Part shown: positions 1 through 24,301 of the stretch, in pieces
Numbering within the stretch: position 1 is the first letter of the stretch
Layout: every line of letters begins with the position of its first letter
DNA from: Amorphochlora amoebiformis
Taxonomy: Eukaryota > Cercozoa > Chlorarachniophyceae
Assembly (NCBI GenBank): GCA_054601695.1
Contig: BAAHQB010000001.1
Location: 1,116,001 to 1,180,000 of the forward strand
Length of the DNA stretch: 64,000 nt
Direction of reading: 5' to 3'
The notes under the pieces: generated by a model
The model's database searches: none
The model's input: only the letters and a program-made list of their open reading frames with translations
What the model was told of the DNA's origin: nothing
Made by a program: the position numbers and the translations under genes

Positions 1-3243
<3,243 letters not shown>

Positions 3244-3321
3244 GAATACACTTATATATGTTATAAAAAATACATCAGTAATATTATTTGTAGTTTCAAT
3301 GTGTGTATGTGTGGTGTGTAC

Positions 3322-3587
3322 CTCATATATTTCCTGCAACGTCTGAAACTTCTTCACTGCCACGTCTGAACCCCCGTTTCGATCTGGATGCCATTCCTAC
3401 AGGCCCGAAAATAAAAATAAGAAGAATCACACACTCCCGCTTCCCCGAAAAAAAAGAGAGAGAATTTATTGAAAAATTCTTTTGCTTTCGGCACCAGCGC
3501 AAGCCTCTTGTATGCCTTTCTAATATCCGTTGAGGTCGCCTCGAAGTCAACCCCGAGTAACCCGTAATAATCCACCCAATCACTCAT
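3322..3587 (-). CDS. J-domain (DnaJ/Hsp40-like) co-chaperone, 5' exons only
   Basis: Two minus-strand exons are visible: 3495-3587 (31 codons from the ATG) and 3322-3396 (25 codons), joined in phase across a GT-AG intron of 98 nt. The first encodes MSDWVDYYGLLGVDFEATST and ends in KAYKRLAL (helix II). The second begins EWHPDRNGG, carrying the invariant HPD loop that stimulates Hsp70 ATPase, and continues into helix III (VKKFQTLQEIYE). A donor follows at 3321-3320. The rest must lie at lower coordinates in the repeat block or outside the window; I could not find it. An in-frame ATG four codons upstream is possible, but 3587 fits the family better. It is divergent from GET3. The J-domain assignment is firm; the subclass is unknown. 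Confidence 0.85.
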
Positions 3588-3873
3588 TCCGACTGGCAAC
3601 CAAGATTTTGCCCTCTGTTGCCAGACACTAAAAACTTTGAACCTCTAAATCCAAGGTAAATTGAAGTTGTGTAGCTGTTCGAGGGGGGAAATGTCCCAAG
3701 CGCGAGCAGCTGTGAGCTCCGAAGAAGACGATGGAACGGAATCCATGAATTTTAGGATCCGAAAACCGGTATTTAGGCTGAGAACCTCGGGATTGAAGTT
3801 AACTGTCACAGCGGTCTGTCATACGTCACAGCGGTCTGTCATACGTCACAGTGGTCGGTCACACGAAAGGAAA
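3588..3873. promoter_or_regulatory. head-to-head spacer, J-protein and GET3
   Basis: Only 286 bp separate the two divergent start codons. The stretch is free of TA microsatellite, unlike the introns on both sides, and contains a 20-bp tandem repeat next to the GET3 start. A shared bidirectional promoter is inferred from geometry. No TATA box or other known core element stands out. Confidence 0.5.
3805..3864 (+). repeat. three tandem 20-bp units upstream of GET3 ATG
   Basis: GTCACAGCGGTCTGTCATAC occurs twice in perfect tandem (3805-3824 and 3825-3844). A diverged third unit, GTCACAGTGGTCGGTCACAC, follows at 3845-3864 and ends 9 bp before the GET3 start codon. It probably lies in the 5' UTR or core promoter. 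It could be a cluster of factor binding sites or a leader element. Confidence 0.85.
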
Positions 3874-11971
<8,098 letters not shown>

Positions 11972-12540
11972 CCAGAAAACGATTTGTGTTTGCAAGCTTG
12001 GCAACTAACTTGTCAATATTAACACACACATGGCAGCCTTACTAGCCTCAATTACGGTAAAAGACCGTGCTTGTAATCAATACATCTATAGAATAGATTA
12101 ATATACTACAGCGTGTACTGGGCTAATACTAATAGTATTAGACTACTACTAGTATTAGTGTAACTACTTGTGGCCGCCATGATATGCAGATACTCTAGAT
12201 ATTAGAGCTGTGCAGCCTATGCACTCGTTACGTAACAGTCTGACTACCTATCTCCAGTATCTGGGCAGTCTAGGCAGTACTAAATGATCTCGGTATATGC
12301 TACATAGGTTAAACGCTACGCAATACAATAGCTAATCCGCTCATGATAGCTACATCAGTACTATAGCTAGAGCTTATAGTTATTATGAGTTACGATTCAT
12401 GGCCTAAAATTCATCTAGAGTGATATCCAGGATATGGTAAGATCTAGAGATCGGTCTAGTGATTCAAATTGTAGCTATTGCAGCTGGCCCAGCCAGGTAG
12501 TATTTACTAGATTTAATAGCGATCCTCGGACTCTGCGCAC
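11972..12540. other. convergent spacer, CTAG-rich
   Basis: This is the 569 bp between the GET3 stop and the Dabb stop. It has no TA microsatellite and many CTAG, TAGTA and CTACT words, for example ATACTAATAGTATTAG near 12127 and TACTACTAGTATTAG near 12144, several of them palindromic. No open frame with family similarity was seen. It probably contains both 3' UTRs and polyadenylation signals. Confidence 0.6.
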
Positions 12541-12763
12541 TTAAGCTTCGTCGCACTGATTTTCGACCTTGAAGTCGTAGACAACGAATGCAGCGATGTT
12601 TGGGACCATTTTTTCCACGTAAGCCAGATGGACTTCATGAACCTAAGTGGGATGTCTATTAATTGGTAAAAAATGCAGAGCACTTACATATGAAGTTACC
12701 AATTGTGCAAAAGAGTGAACAGTGTTTAAATACGTATCCACGTATACACATATATTGTGGGCC

Positions 12764-12813
<50 letters not shown>

Positions 12814-13014
12814 TAAATATATACTATGCTATACGTACATACGTTTTTATATATATATATCCCTAAATATTTATATACATAAGTATATAAATCTATATAT
12901 ATATATATGTATATGTATATATGTATGCTTATACATTTCATACATATGTACATCACATATGCATATTCATATGTATGTATATACATGTATATCCATATGT
13001 TACATATTAATGTA

Positions 13015-13049
<35 letters not shown>

Positions 13050-13089
13050 CGCATAAATATGTGTACATGTATGGATAATATTTATGAAG

Positions 13090-13151
<62 letters not shown>

Positions 13152-13476
13152 CTATATATATATATGTATTATTTATACATACTCTTCCCTCTCACTGCCT
13201 AACTCTCTACCCTTTCCTAGCTTTGTTTCTCTATCTTCTCTCTGTAGATATGTATGTAAAATAATCACCAAATATGCATCCCTTCCCTCTCGATTGTCGA
13301 AGGTTGTAACGAATGCGTATTGGTAGGGCCTATCAGATCCATGTATCTTATTATGAGAACACATGTACATATGTGATACACTTAAGCTTGCCGTATATAT
13401 CAAAACACACATTTATCTTATATATATATATTATTTATATATATATATATATAGATATATAATGCACATATATATG

Positions 13477-13513
<37 letters not shown>

Positions 13514-13641
13514 TTATACATAACAGATGAAATCGAATATTACCGTACATCATATATCATACACACATATATAGATATACACTTTATTTATCATATATAT
13601 ACATATACACATATATATTATATATATTATATATATATAAA

Positions 13642-13680
<39 letters not shown>

Positions 13681-14535
13681 ATATATATAAATATATAGAT
13701 ACAGATACATATGTATTATTATAAATATATTACGTTTTGTACTTTTATCAGTATATTTATATTATAATGTATTTATACTGTAAACGTGTCTAATACCCCG
13801 CCATATTGTCTTCTCCAATGACATACGACACAGGACCCCACTCAAATCCTAATATTTGCATTTAGGATTAGGCAGGATTAAGTTAAGACTGGTTGGGCCT
13901 CAGGGTCAGGGCGCTTGGGTTACGGGCCTGTTAAGATTTTTGGATTGGTATAAGAGTCAAACAGACGTATATATATTTAAATAAATATGTATATTTATAT
14001 ATATTAGATACAAATATGTATGTATATTCATAGAATATTGTATAAACATACGTACATATAAAGAATGTATATATATATGTATATTATATATATATATATA
14101 TATATATATTACACATGTATATATATGTATGTATTACACGTATATATGTGTATATATATATATGTGTATGTATTATACATATATATATATATATGCATAT
14201 ATATATATATTATGTTATGTACATAAATATATACATTTCATAGACATATATACATATGAATATGTATATATGCATACACATATGTAAACATACACGCGTT
14301 CTCCGTTTTAGTTTGTATACAGACACATGCACGGAATATATCTGTATAGTATATAGATTACCCTTCATTTCGTTTATTTTCTTCGTTAGGTTGGCATAGC
14401 CTTGGGATTAGGATTTAGATTAGATTAAGAACGTTTGGAAGTTAAGTTGACGGTTACAGATACCTTTGACAAGTTCACCTACAGGGCTGGTGAGCTTAAA
14501 ACCTATCAAAACTGTGTGCTTGATAGTATAACTTC
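12541..14535 (-). CDS. Dabb (stress-responsive A/B barrel) domain protein, 5' end missing
   Basis: Small dimeric alpha-beta barrel family. Exons found on the minus strand: 14483-14535 ([17 protein letters not shown]), 14362-14380 (KINEMK), 13797-13848 ([16 protein letters not shown]), 13269-13329 ([20 protein letters not shown]) and 12541-12642 ([16 protein letters not shown], then [11 protein letters not shown] and stop). The last four junctions keep phase. The order matches the family: strand IKH.VLI.FK, the FEWG turn, FVTTFD..EGRDAYL, then the histidine-containing helix and VYDFKV strand. A segment between the first two exons may be missing, and the start codon lies in an upstream TA tract I could not resolve. 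It converges on GET3. The exact enzyme or role is unknown for most members of this family. Confidence 0.8.
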
Positions 14536-14580
14536 CTATATATATATATATTGTATATGTATTGAAGTATTTATGTATAG

Positions 14581-14626
<46 letters not shown>

Positions 14627-14754
14627 TGTAATGTATGATTACAAACAACGAAGTACTACATGTTATGTTAAATGTAATATATGATTATATATAAGAAAAG
14701 AGACCTCACATTGTATTACATTATACTATCACATATGTATATATATATATATTT

Positions 14755-14785
<31 letters not shown>

Positions 14786-14931
14786 ATATATGTATAACAT
14801 AATATAGATACATAAAATATATATATATATATATATATGATACATATACACACATATATATATATATCATGTAGTTATAACTTCGTACATATTGTAAAGT
14901 TATACCCATCTTTACATACACACATTTATAT

Positions 14932-14963
<32 letters not shown>

Positions 14964-15019
14964 ATATACACATATGTATATAAAGCATACAATTTATACC
15001 TACGTATGTATTCATACAT

Positions 15020-15060
<41 letters not shown>

Positions 15061-15174
15061 TGGGATATAAATATATACATATATTTTATGCCTTTTACAT
15101 GTATATCGCATGCATATTTATATTCAAGTTATGTATATAAATATGTCTATATATTAACATATTTATACACATGT

Positions 15175-15236
<62 letters not shown>

Positions 15237-15834
15237 ATATATATATGTATATTTAATGTGTATTTGGTTAAAAATATACAATCTTATATAAATACTTATA
15301 TATGCTATATATGTAAAGTATATATTATGTATATGAAGTTATATCCAATAGTTTTTGTCATACAACTTTTTGCATGTATGTATATACATGCATGCCAACT
15401 CTGTTGGGGTTTTTATATGTAACATTGCATTTATATATATATATATATATATTTATAAATATACCTTATATATATATATGTATTTATATCTATATACATA
15501 TATATGTGTTAATGTAATATATCTGTTGGGGTGTTATGTGTAATGTTGCATTTATACTTACATACCTATAAATATTATATGTATATATATGTATATATAT
15601 ATATATATATCTGTGTTTATGTAAACGCTAATGATATGAATATAGGTAAAAAGAAGTTTATAGATCCGCACATATGTACATGTGATGTATGTATGTACAC
15701 ATTTTCATACGCATATGTATGACAATATATATTCATGGTATATATGTACATATTGCTTCCATATTTAGTTTGTGTAAATATTGCATGTACAAATAATACA
15801 TTATACACATTGTATGTTTCATTACATGCAAAAG
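14536..15834. repeat. TA/CA microsatellite region between head-to-head genes
   Basis: Mostly (TA)n with a (CA)n run near 15020-15036. A possible small exon beginning GTAAAAAGAAGTTTATAGAT after an AG at about 15644 encodes KKKFID, but I cannot place it in a gene. The 5' end of the Dabb gene and the start of the next plus-strand gene must lie here. Confidence 0.6.
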
Positions 15835-15961
15835 ATATCCGTACACTCATAGAATATGTACATAGTTTACCCGAGTCCATACTGCAGGTGGGGGGTGGGG
15901 GGGGAAGAACCTATTAATATACACATATTATATATATATATACACATATGTATATGAATGA

Positions 15962-16020
<59 letters not shown>

Positions 16021-16340
16021 TATTATATATATATATATATAGTAAATTGCATTTATTGTCTAGATTGTATATACTTTATATATATTATCTATATGTATGT
16101 GTGTATATATAATAATATATATATATATATATATATGTATTGTGTGTGTGTGTACATAAATGCACATACATATACGATGCATATATCTATATATTTTACA
16201 TATACTCACATATATACATATATATATGTATATATAGGTATATATAGATATATAAAATATGGTATTTAATACGTATGTAATATACATTTACATACTTGAA
16301 TACATTTGTATATCATATATATATATTTATACATATATGT

Positions 16341-16383
<43 letters not shown>

Positions 16384-16475
16384 TATTATATATATATTGC
16401 AATCCACACAAATCCATGATCTTAGTTGTAAGAGTATATATATATATATATATATATGTAAGTACATGTATATAT

Positions 16476-16514
<39 letters not shown>

Positions 16515-17000
16515 AACATGTATGGAATACTCTTCTATTTTTGATATATATAAAATATAATTATATACATATCTTTACATACACATATACGCTGCAAATA
16601 CCGTGTTCACAAAAAAATCCAATTGGACTATCCCCTCTCCCATCCCTACAAAAACAAGGCGATTAGGTTTGTACTGGTCCGTGTACTCCAGGTTAGATTT
16701 TTCTTTAGGTAAAGGTAAGGTTAGGGTCACCCTCGAGAGCCTTAGTGTAAACCTCATTTTTCTTCAAGGCGATACGATCCGAGGACTGTTTCATGGTGTA
16801 AGACAGATTCGGATAAAGATGTGCGATTTGTGGCGAGGTAAGGTTAGGGAACCTTGGGGAAGAAAAAAGTAGCACCGTCGGTGAAACCATTTGCGAATTT
16901 GATTTCGCTCTCATGATTGACATGCGTCCCAGATATCTGGGGTTATGAATTTCGGAGGTTGAATCTTACGTGCATATATTCTTACACACACACAAACACA

Positions 17001-17033
<33 letters not shown>

Positions 17034-17735
17034 ATATATATATATTGAAAATTTGTATTTATATATGTAAAAATATAAATATGCATTTAATATTATACAT
17101 ATACATGTACATACATATATACATACCTATATATATATATACATATATATATATATTTACATATAATTTAAATTTAAATATGTGTTTAACATATTATATT
17201 ATGTACATGTATACATACTATAATAATTATACGTTTGTAACATGTGTGTTTAATATATATATATATATATATATATTAATATATAAATATATGTACACAT
17301 ATATAAATTGTATAAGTACATATATAGTACATATATTACACACATATACACACATAAAATATGTGTATATCCACATAGATTTACACTAACATGTGTGTAT
17401 ATAATGCACACACAACACACACACACAACACACACACATATATATGTATATATATTATATATATGTATACATATATATATATATGTATATATATATATAA
17501 TATAATATAAACATATATATATATATATGTAAATATGTATGTATATATATTTATATATATATGTATGTGTATATGTGTAATATACATATGTATATATATA
17601 TATATAAATATATATACATATATATATATATTTAATATATGTATATATATATATATATATAATATATTTATATTACACCTGTTATTTATGTACATGTGTT
17701 TTATACGTATACACACATTGAATACAAATATATTC

Positions 17736-17767
<32 letters not shown>

Positions 17768-17977
17768 TATAACATTTACTATGGTGCATGTATACCCAAA
17801 TGTGTTTTAAGTTTATATATAAATATGTAATATTAATCTATACATAAATTACATACATATGAAGTATGAGAGGAATTGTGCACACATTTCCACTATGATA
17901 CCAGCACATCAGCCCCAGAAGCCTTGATGACGGGATGCAAGCTATCCTTAGATAGCATCACTCTTCGTACGCTCTAA
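15835..17977 (+). CDS. unrecognised multi-exon gene (partial model)
   Basis: I do not recognise this gene. Likely exons are 15835-15887 ([17 protein letters not shown]), 16769-16837 ([20 protein letters not shown]) and 16873-16941 ([20 protein letters not shown]). The final exon starts near 17873 and ends at the TAA at 17975-17977 ([20 protein letters not shown] and on). The second and third join in phase across a 35-nt gap, very short for an intron, with clean AG and GT borders. The other joins do not fit, so exons are missing. The third exon alternates charged and hydrophobic residues like a beta-rich fold. Plus orientation is favoured by splice signals and by the neighbouring minus-strand gene that converges from the right. 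Confidence 0.35.
16942..17860 (+). repeat. TA and CA microsatellite intron
   Basis: (TA)n and TATG repeats with CACACAACACACACAC-type runs at 17405-17440. No exon was recognised. Confidence 0.8.
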
Positions 17978-18656
17978 TTGGGGTTGAGTTTAGTTTACTT
18001 GAAGGTTGGGGTCCGGTGGTTAGGTGGGGTTTGCAATGAAGGGTTCAGGTACTCTTTACAACTTTCTCAATACTCGCAGGTTTAATTTGTAGCGATGTAG
18101 GGTTTGGTTATAGTTTGGGTCAATTGAGGTTCGGGTTGAGACCTGTCCCTCTAGCTGCGGAATGGTCGCAGCTGCGCAGGAGCCAAGGTTGGAGTCAAGA
18201 TAAGTGTGTAGAGGATAGGACGTAATGGGAATATGGTTGGGGTTAGGGTGGGGCTAAGAATTACAATAACCTTTGCACGTTAAGGTTAGGTTAGGGGTAG
18301 GACTGGGGGTAAGGTAAGGGTTTTACGGGGGGCAGGCACAAGGTTTGGATTCGAAAAGGATCTCTTTGTAAGTGGTATTGCCAATGTTTTGAACGCCGTG
18401 CACCTGCGGTTTAGAATTGTATTTAGGTTTGCAATATTTCTTCCAGGTTTGAGTTGTCTTCGTAGGCTAAGTTACGGAATGGAAGGGAGGGAGAGCCCCG
18501 CTGACGTCGTGCATGTAATCTCCTCTAGAGTTATTAAGTTCGGGGTTAGTTTTGAGTTAGGGTTATATACCAGGGTAGGGTTCATGGTTTGAGTCAGGGC
18601 TACGGTTAGGGGATTATAGTTACACTTTACACAATTCTAATCTTGCCCTAAGTCAA
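17978..18656. other. convergent spacer with degenerate GGTTAG repeats
   Basis: G-rich on the plus strand, with many GGGTTAGG and GGTTTGGGTTAG variants and no microsatellite. Unlike the other three convergent spacers it is not CTAG-rich. No coding sequence is recognised; the frame at 18389-18592 has no support. Confidence 0.5.
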
Positions 18657-19353
18657 CTAGGCTATATACTTTCGCACGAAGGACATAACGGCGCCTTCGG
18701 GGGAATCAAACTCAAAAATATACGATGCGTCTTCCCCAGAGAACACTGCGAGTCTGGCAAGGGCTAAGGTCAGAGCTAGGTCGAATGATAGTGTCAAGTT
18801 AGGGTCAAGATTAGTGTCAGGATTGCCTGGAGCCCTCGGTAACATAGAAAGAGTAGTCATATAAGTGCTCGTGCGGGGGCAGGCGGACCCCAGGAGGGAT
18901 TGTTAGGTCCCATACGACTGGATAATGATCGGCTTTCGATTAGTAAATGATGTATGATATAATCTATGATGTGCCAAGGTTCATAAGAAAGATCTTATAG
19001 TTACCAGAAGTCTCGGTCTCATCCAGCTTCTTGGTTCCCACAGCAGGGGGATAGTCGGGATGCGTGTGCTCGCAGGAGAAGGGTGTGCATGCTTTCGCTT
19101 CGCTTAATCCTTTCCCAGGTCTGAAATTAAGAGATTTTCCGGCTTGTAAGTAGATATTTGTGGGCCGGATAAAGGGCAACGGAGGAATGAACTTGCTTTC
19201 AGCTGCAATATCGCTTTCCTCCCGAAAATCCCACGAAGAGAGCCAAGGGTAAGTTGCGATAATTTGCCGAATATTTCAATACCTGAGCTCTGCGGCGGCG
19301 TAGAGAACGGCAAATGATAAGAGACCTGATGAGGGTACGATGGCTTGACGCAT
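18657..19353 (-). CDS. 91-residue orphan protein with hydrophobic N-terminus
   Basis: Three exons join exactly in phase: 19283-19353 (MRQAIVPSSGLLSFAVLYAA), 19005-19120 (PGKGLSEAKACTPFSCEHTH and on) and 18657-18745 (FSGEDASYIFEFDSPEGAVM, ending FVRKYIA and stop). The N-terminus contains a short hydrophobic stretch (LLSFAVLYAAA) after a basic residue, compatible with a signal anchor or an organelle-targeting segment. Two cysteines and HTHPDYPP lie in the middle. I recognise no family. The start codon is 68 bp from that of the divergent VTT gene. An RNA-level check of the three junctions would confirm it. Confidence 0.65.
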
Positions 19354-19421
19354 CTTGGCATGTCAATGTCACGAGTCACTGTCTCCCGATTTTTAAACTT
19401 ATTCTTTCCAAAATTAAAAAA
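19354..19421. promoter_or_regulatory. 68-bp bidirectional promoter/5' UTR
   Basis: Only 68 bp separate the ATG codons of the orphan (minus) and the VTT gene (plus). Both models depend on family fit or splice phase, so the spacing is probably real. No core element was identified. Confidence 0.5.
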
Positions 19422-20721
19422 ATGCGGCCGCGCGCCGGCCAGCGACAGCGGTTCGCTGCCGTCGATGCATGGGCGAATGGGGCAGGGGGGAAGCCTCTTC
19501 CAGGTCACCCGTATACCCCCTCCTCCAGGATGGTTGGGGGAGTAGTGACGGGATTATTCGCGTTATTTCTCCTAAAATACCTCGCTGGGTCGATAATAAC
19601 CCCCGCACGAGCCTTCCTGGAGACTGTGGAGGTCAGATATTGTAGGTTTTAAAACAAGGGGGGGCCTTTAGGGAAGGGCCATGGTATATGATTGTCGGGT
19701 GGCTTAGACGGGGTATGTAGAGAGGGATGATGGGAGTTTAATTTATGTGAATTTAGAAATATTGGGGGGGATATATTCGTGACGTCATAGATCGTGAATC
19801 CGCTTGGATGGTTTGTAGGGAAGAACCGAAAAGGTTATGTACGTAGCTCGGGGGAAGCGTTAGGTGCAATTTTTCCCTTGCACAGTCTCCTCTGGCAGGG
19901 AAGGAGGTTTAGGGGTGATTGAAGGGTTGTAGTCACGTAGCACTGTTTTAGCAAGTGCATATTATGCAATTTATCACTCAGATCCGCGCGGATAGTGCCA
20001 AGCACTTCTTATATTTCTTCCTAGCCTCACAGGTCACCAACTATCATCATCCAAACCCCACAAACTCATCCTAACTCTGATCAACCCGAACCTCACAGAT
20101 AATGTTCATCCCCACCCCCCTTCCTTTCATCATCACATTTTACGTCCTGGCCGTTGGGTAAACGATTTCCCCCCCGAATTAGGGCTAGGGCTAGGGTTAG
20201 GTTTTCAGGTTTTTGGGTTTTTGGTTTAGGAGGGAAAAGGTTGAGGTCCAGAGGGATAGCGTTAGGGTTAAGAGGAATGGTTTAGGTTGTGTTTAAGTTT
20301 GGGTTCAAGATTCGGATTATTGTCATACTAAACCTGAGAGCCCGCATTTAACCAGATATTTCTTCAAATGGAGAGGATTTATTCTCCTCTTCCTATCATT
20401 TGGACTAGGTGAGTCGCAGCCCACCCTGCTCCTATTCCAGACCTAATGATAACCCAACCTATTATAATGTTGCTGTTACCCTTAGGGATCCCCCTTAGTT
20501 TTAAGATTGGTCGCCTGTTGAAGCAAACGGGGTTCAACATACAAAAACAGATCAAATCCGGGTATGTGCACCTAGTCCAGAGGATAATCATCTTGAGCCC
20601 CAAAGCAAACCATATGTGCTATGACCTACAAAATTTAGATGATATAAAATATGGCGCACATGTATACATATGATGCTTCTTTTATAAATGATTTATACAT
20701 ATAATATATATGTAAATATTG

Positions 20722-20754
<33 letters not shown>

Positions 20755-20871
20755 ATATATATATATGTATATATACGTGTATATATGTGAATATATATAT
20801 ATATATAGTATAATATTAGTAAGGATAAATATTTTGTAAATATATATTTATATGTAAAAAATATATATATA

Positions 20872-20903
<32 letters not shown>

Positions 20904-20932
20904 ATATATTTATATGCATCTTTCCATCATAC

Positions 20933-20999
<67 letters not shown>

Positions 21000-21374
21000 A
21001 TATATATACATGTAGATATAATTTATAGGTATAATGCACATATCTGTGTTAATACATATAATATACTTACAACATATACATAAAAACACAGATACTTCGG
21101 AAGCGGCATCGAATACTTCGACTCCGTCCGCAGAATACTAGTCGAAAAACCAAAGAGAATGTAAGAACCCTATTCCAAACTTGGGCGCTAACACTCTCAA
21201 CCTAAAATCGCGAGGCAATCCAAACCCTTGGACTAATTGCAATCTGGCTATTCCAGGTGTTTTCTCCTTATGTGGGCCCCTCTCCCCACCCAGCTCCTCC
21301 CGTTCTTAGTAGGGTTTCTGACAGGTCATAACAAAAAATACGATATGTACATACTCTGTATATATATATGTATA

Positions 21375-21430
<56 letters not shown>

Positions 21431-21447
21431 TACAATTATATATATAC

Positions 21448-21514
<67 letters not shown>

Positions 21515-21854
21515 ACCTTGATCCAAGTCTGACCTAACCTTAACCCTGGACGTCTAAATCTGAATGCTTCTCTTCTGAAGCATCCGACCTGTAACAAGAA
21601 GCGCAGCCCTAATCCACCCCTCACCGAACTATATATGTATATATGTATATACATACATATATATATATGTATTAACACACCAAGAAATACACGTCTTAGG
21701 TCTACGAGAACACACACACACGCCACACAAATGCATATGTATGTAAATACATACATAAATATATATAAAAATATATATATACATATATATACATATTTAT
21801 GTGTGTTTATGTGTGTACCTGTTCATATATGTATATATATGTACATATATGTAC

Positions 21855-21892
<38 letters not shown>

Positions 21893-22492
21893 GTTTTATA
21901 CATGTGTAAATTGTCATTGTATTGCACTCATGGCTATTATTAATTTATTCATTGAATGATTCATCATTACGGCCCAGTACAGTGTAATGTTAGTTAACCG
22001 TCAATGTAACATGCATAAGTATACATATGTAACTAAATATATCAATATATGTAGACGTGAGCACAAGAGACTTCTTCCTAGGGGCCGTCCCGTCCAAGTT
22101 ATTACACTTCTCTTGCCCTCTCATCATAGGTCTGACCCTAACCCTTAACCTTAACAGTGAAAATAGCCCTCTAACCGTCCAGCACAACCTGATACTTTGA
22201 CCAAACCCCTACCCTAACCTTTCTCCTATCTCCGCCCAACCGCCAATCTCCGACCCATTTTTAACCCTATCCTAACCTCAGGCCTCGAGGCATCATCGTT
22301 ATCCATGGTATATCAATAATCGTAACCTGAACCCAAGTTGATGTAAATACGTACATGTATAATTATATATATATAAATATATACATTGTAAATATGTAAA
22401 TCTATATTTATAATTATATATATATATATATATAAATGTATGTCTATGTATATCATATGTGTGTGTCTCCGGATAGAAGGATGTAATATAAC

Positions 22493-22524
<32 letters not shown>

Positions 22525-22679
22525 TTGTATCTCTATATATATGTGTATGTATATATGTGTGTATATGTAAATAAATATGCATGCATGTATATATATTTAT
22601 GTAATCTATGTTTAATACATATATATGTATACATATATATATATATTTATATATATATATATTATATACACATATGACC

Positions 22680-22726
<47 letters not shown>

Positions 22727-22794
22727 TAATACATATACACACACACTCATATATGTATAATATATATATATATATATTATACATATATATTTGC

Positions 22795-22831
<37 letters not shown>

Positions 22832-22890
22832 AATATATATAATATGTATCTATAAATGTACATGCATATATGTATAAATATTTATGTATA

Positions 22891-22921
<31 letters not shown>

Positions 22922-22950
22922 AACGTAAGACTAGATGCTACATATACGTA

Positions 22951-22984
<34 letters not shown>

Positions 22985-23120
22985 CTTATGTACACACACA
23001 CACACATATATATATGTGTATATATGTATATGTATAATATAGATACATTGCTTTTTCAATGTACAATGGATTATAATGTATAAGTATATAAAAATGGGCG
23101 AACACACACATATATATTTT

Positions 23121-23161
<41 letters not shown>

Positions 23162-23740
23162 TTGTTTTTTCAATGTGCAGTGGATTATAATGTATAAATA
23201 AAAATGGGCACACACATATACGTAAACTAATATATAATACACATATATACATATATATATATATATATATATTATATGTATATATAATACGCACCCAACC
23301 CTAACGCTAAACCCCACGCCCTAATCCTACTCGCTGATAATAACCCTAACCCTAACCAGGCCTTAGCGGGAAAGTCAACTAGCTGGCTTTCAGTGATAGT
23401 CTTCACGCTTCCGATTGCCTTGTAATCCTAAAGCTAATTTACACTCTTCATTTTACACACTGATGTGAGAATTTAAATTTAGATCTGTGATTCTTCTTGG
23501 GGTGATGGCATATTATGTGAAGAATGCCTTAGAACGCGCGAAAAAGAATGGGACTCTGGTGTGTATATAATTGGACACATGCATACTATACAAAACATGT
23601 ATCTTGAGCAAAAGCACAATACATATATACACACACATATGTAATATATATATGTCATATATGTGAGGGTATATATATATATATGTATAAATGTACATAT
23701 AATATATTATATATATATATATATACATATATACACACAA

Positions 23741-23774
<34 letters not shown>

Positions 23775-23952
23775 GTGTATATATGTATATTGATATATAT
23801 ATGTGTATGAAAATAAATTATTTGCACATGTACACGTGTATGTAAGCTTAGTTTATATACATGTACACAAGCATGTAAAATTACAGGCTTCTAGATGATA
23901 CATTGATACATTACATACATCATATAGACATGGTATATTTACATATTTGTAA

Positions 23953-23985
<33 letters not shown>

Positions 23986-24301
23986 TATATATATATATAT
24001 ATATTTGAAAACATTATTAATCCACAATGTTACACACATACACACACCCATATGTTTATACATACACACACACACACATATACATATATATATATATATA
24101 TTTGTGTACACACACACAATATATATATATATATATATGTATGTATATATATATATGTATACATATATATATGTACATGTGTGTGTGTAAATATATTATA
24201 TATTATATGTACATATATATAATGTATAATGTGTGTGTAATCGATATATTTGCCTTAAATATCAGGACGACGGAGCTTACGTTGATAAGTTAATCGTGTA
24301 G
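19422..24301 (+). CDS. VTT-domain (TVP38/TMEM64, DedA-like) membrane protein
   Basis: Multi-pass membrane protein of the VTT group, some members of which are lipid scramblases or act in Golgi/ER membrane dynamics. Well-supported exons: 19422-19631 (N-terminus with hydrophobic [16 protein letters not shown]), 21092-21160 ([20 protein letters not shown]), 21257-21324 ([20 protein letters not shown]), 22055-22129 ([20 protein letters not shown]), 22282-22307 (LEASSLSM), 23360-23421, 23483-23558 ([20 protein letters not shown]) and 24266-24301 ([11 protein letters not shown], stop). From 21092 to 24301 every junction is in phase. The block from the PLP-containing helix through DFFLG matches VTT proteins. 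Less certain exons are 19982-20032 ([16 protein letters not shown]) and 20355-20414. The usual Gly-rich segment between the first helix and 21092 was not found, so the middle is incomplete. Confidence 0.75.
20661..21091 (+). repeat. TA microsatellite intron of VTT gene
   Basis: Dense (TA)n. The VTT introns 21325-22054, 22308-23359 and 23559-24265 are of the same kind. The 22308-23359 intron also contains the duplicated segment noted at 23040-23225. Confidence 0.8.
23040..23225 (+). repeat. two copies of a ~60-bp segment with TA flanks
   Basis: TTTTTCAATGTACAATGGAT at about 23053 recurs as TTTTTCAATGTGCAGTGGAT near 23165. Both copies run on into TATAATGTATAA and AAAATGGGC, then CACACACATATA. 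The copies are separated by TA tract, so the repeat unit appears to be unique sequence plus microsatellite. Confidence 0.85.

Noticed and set aside
15645-15680. KKKFID-containing stretch suggesting the start of an LTV1-like ribosome factor
   Set aside because: No second LTV1 motif follows in the neighbouring exons, so the match is too short to use.
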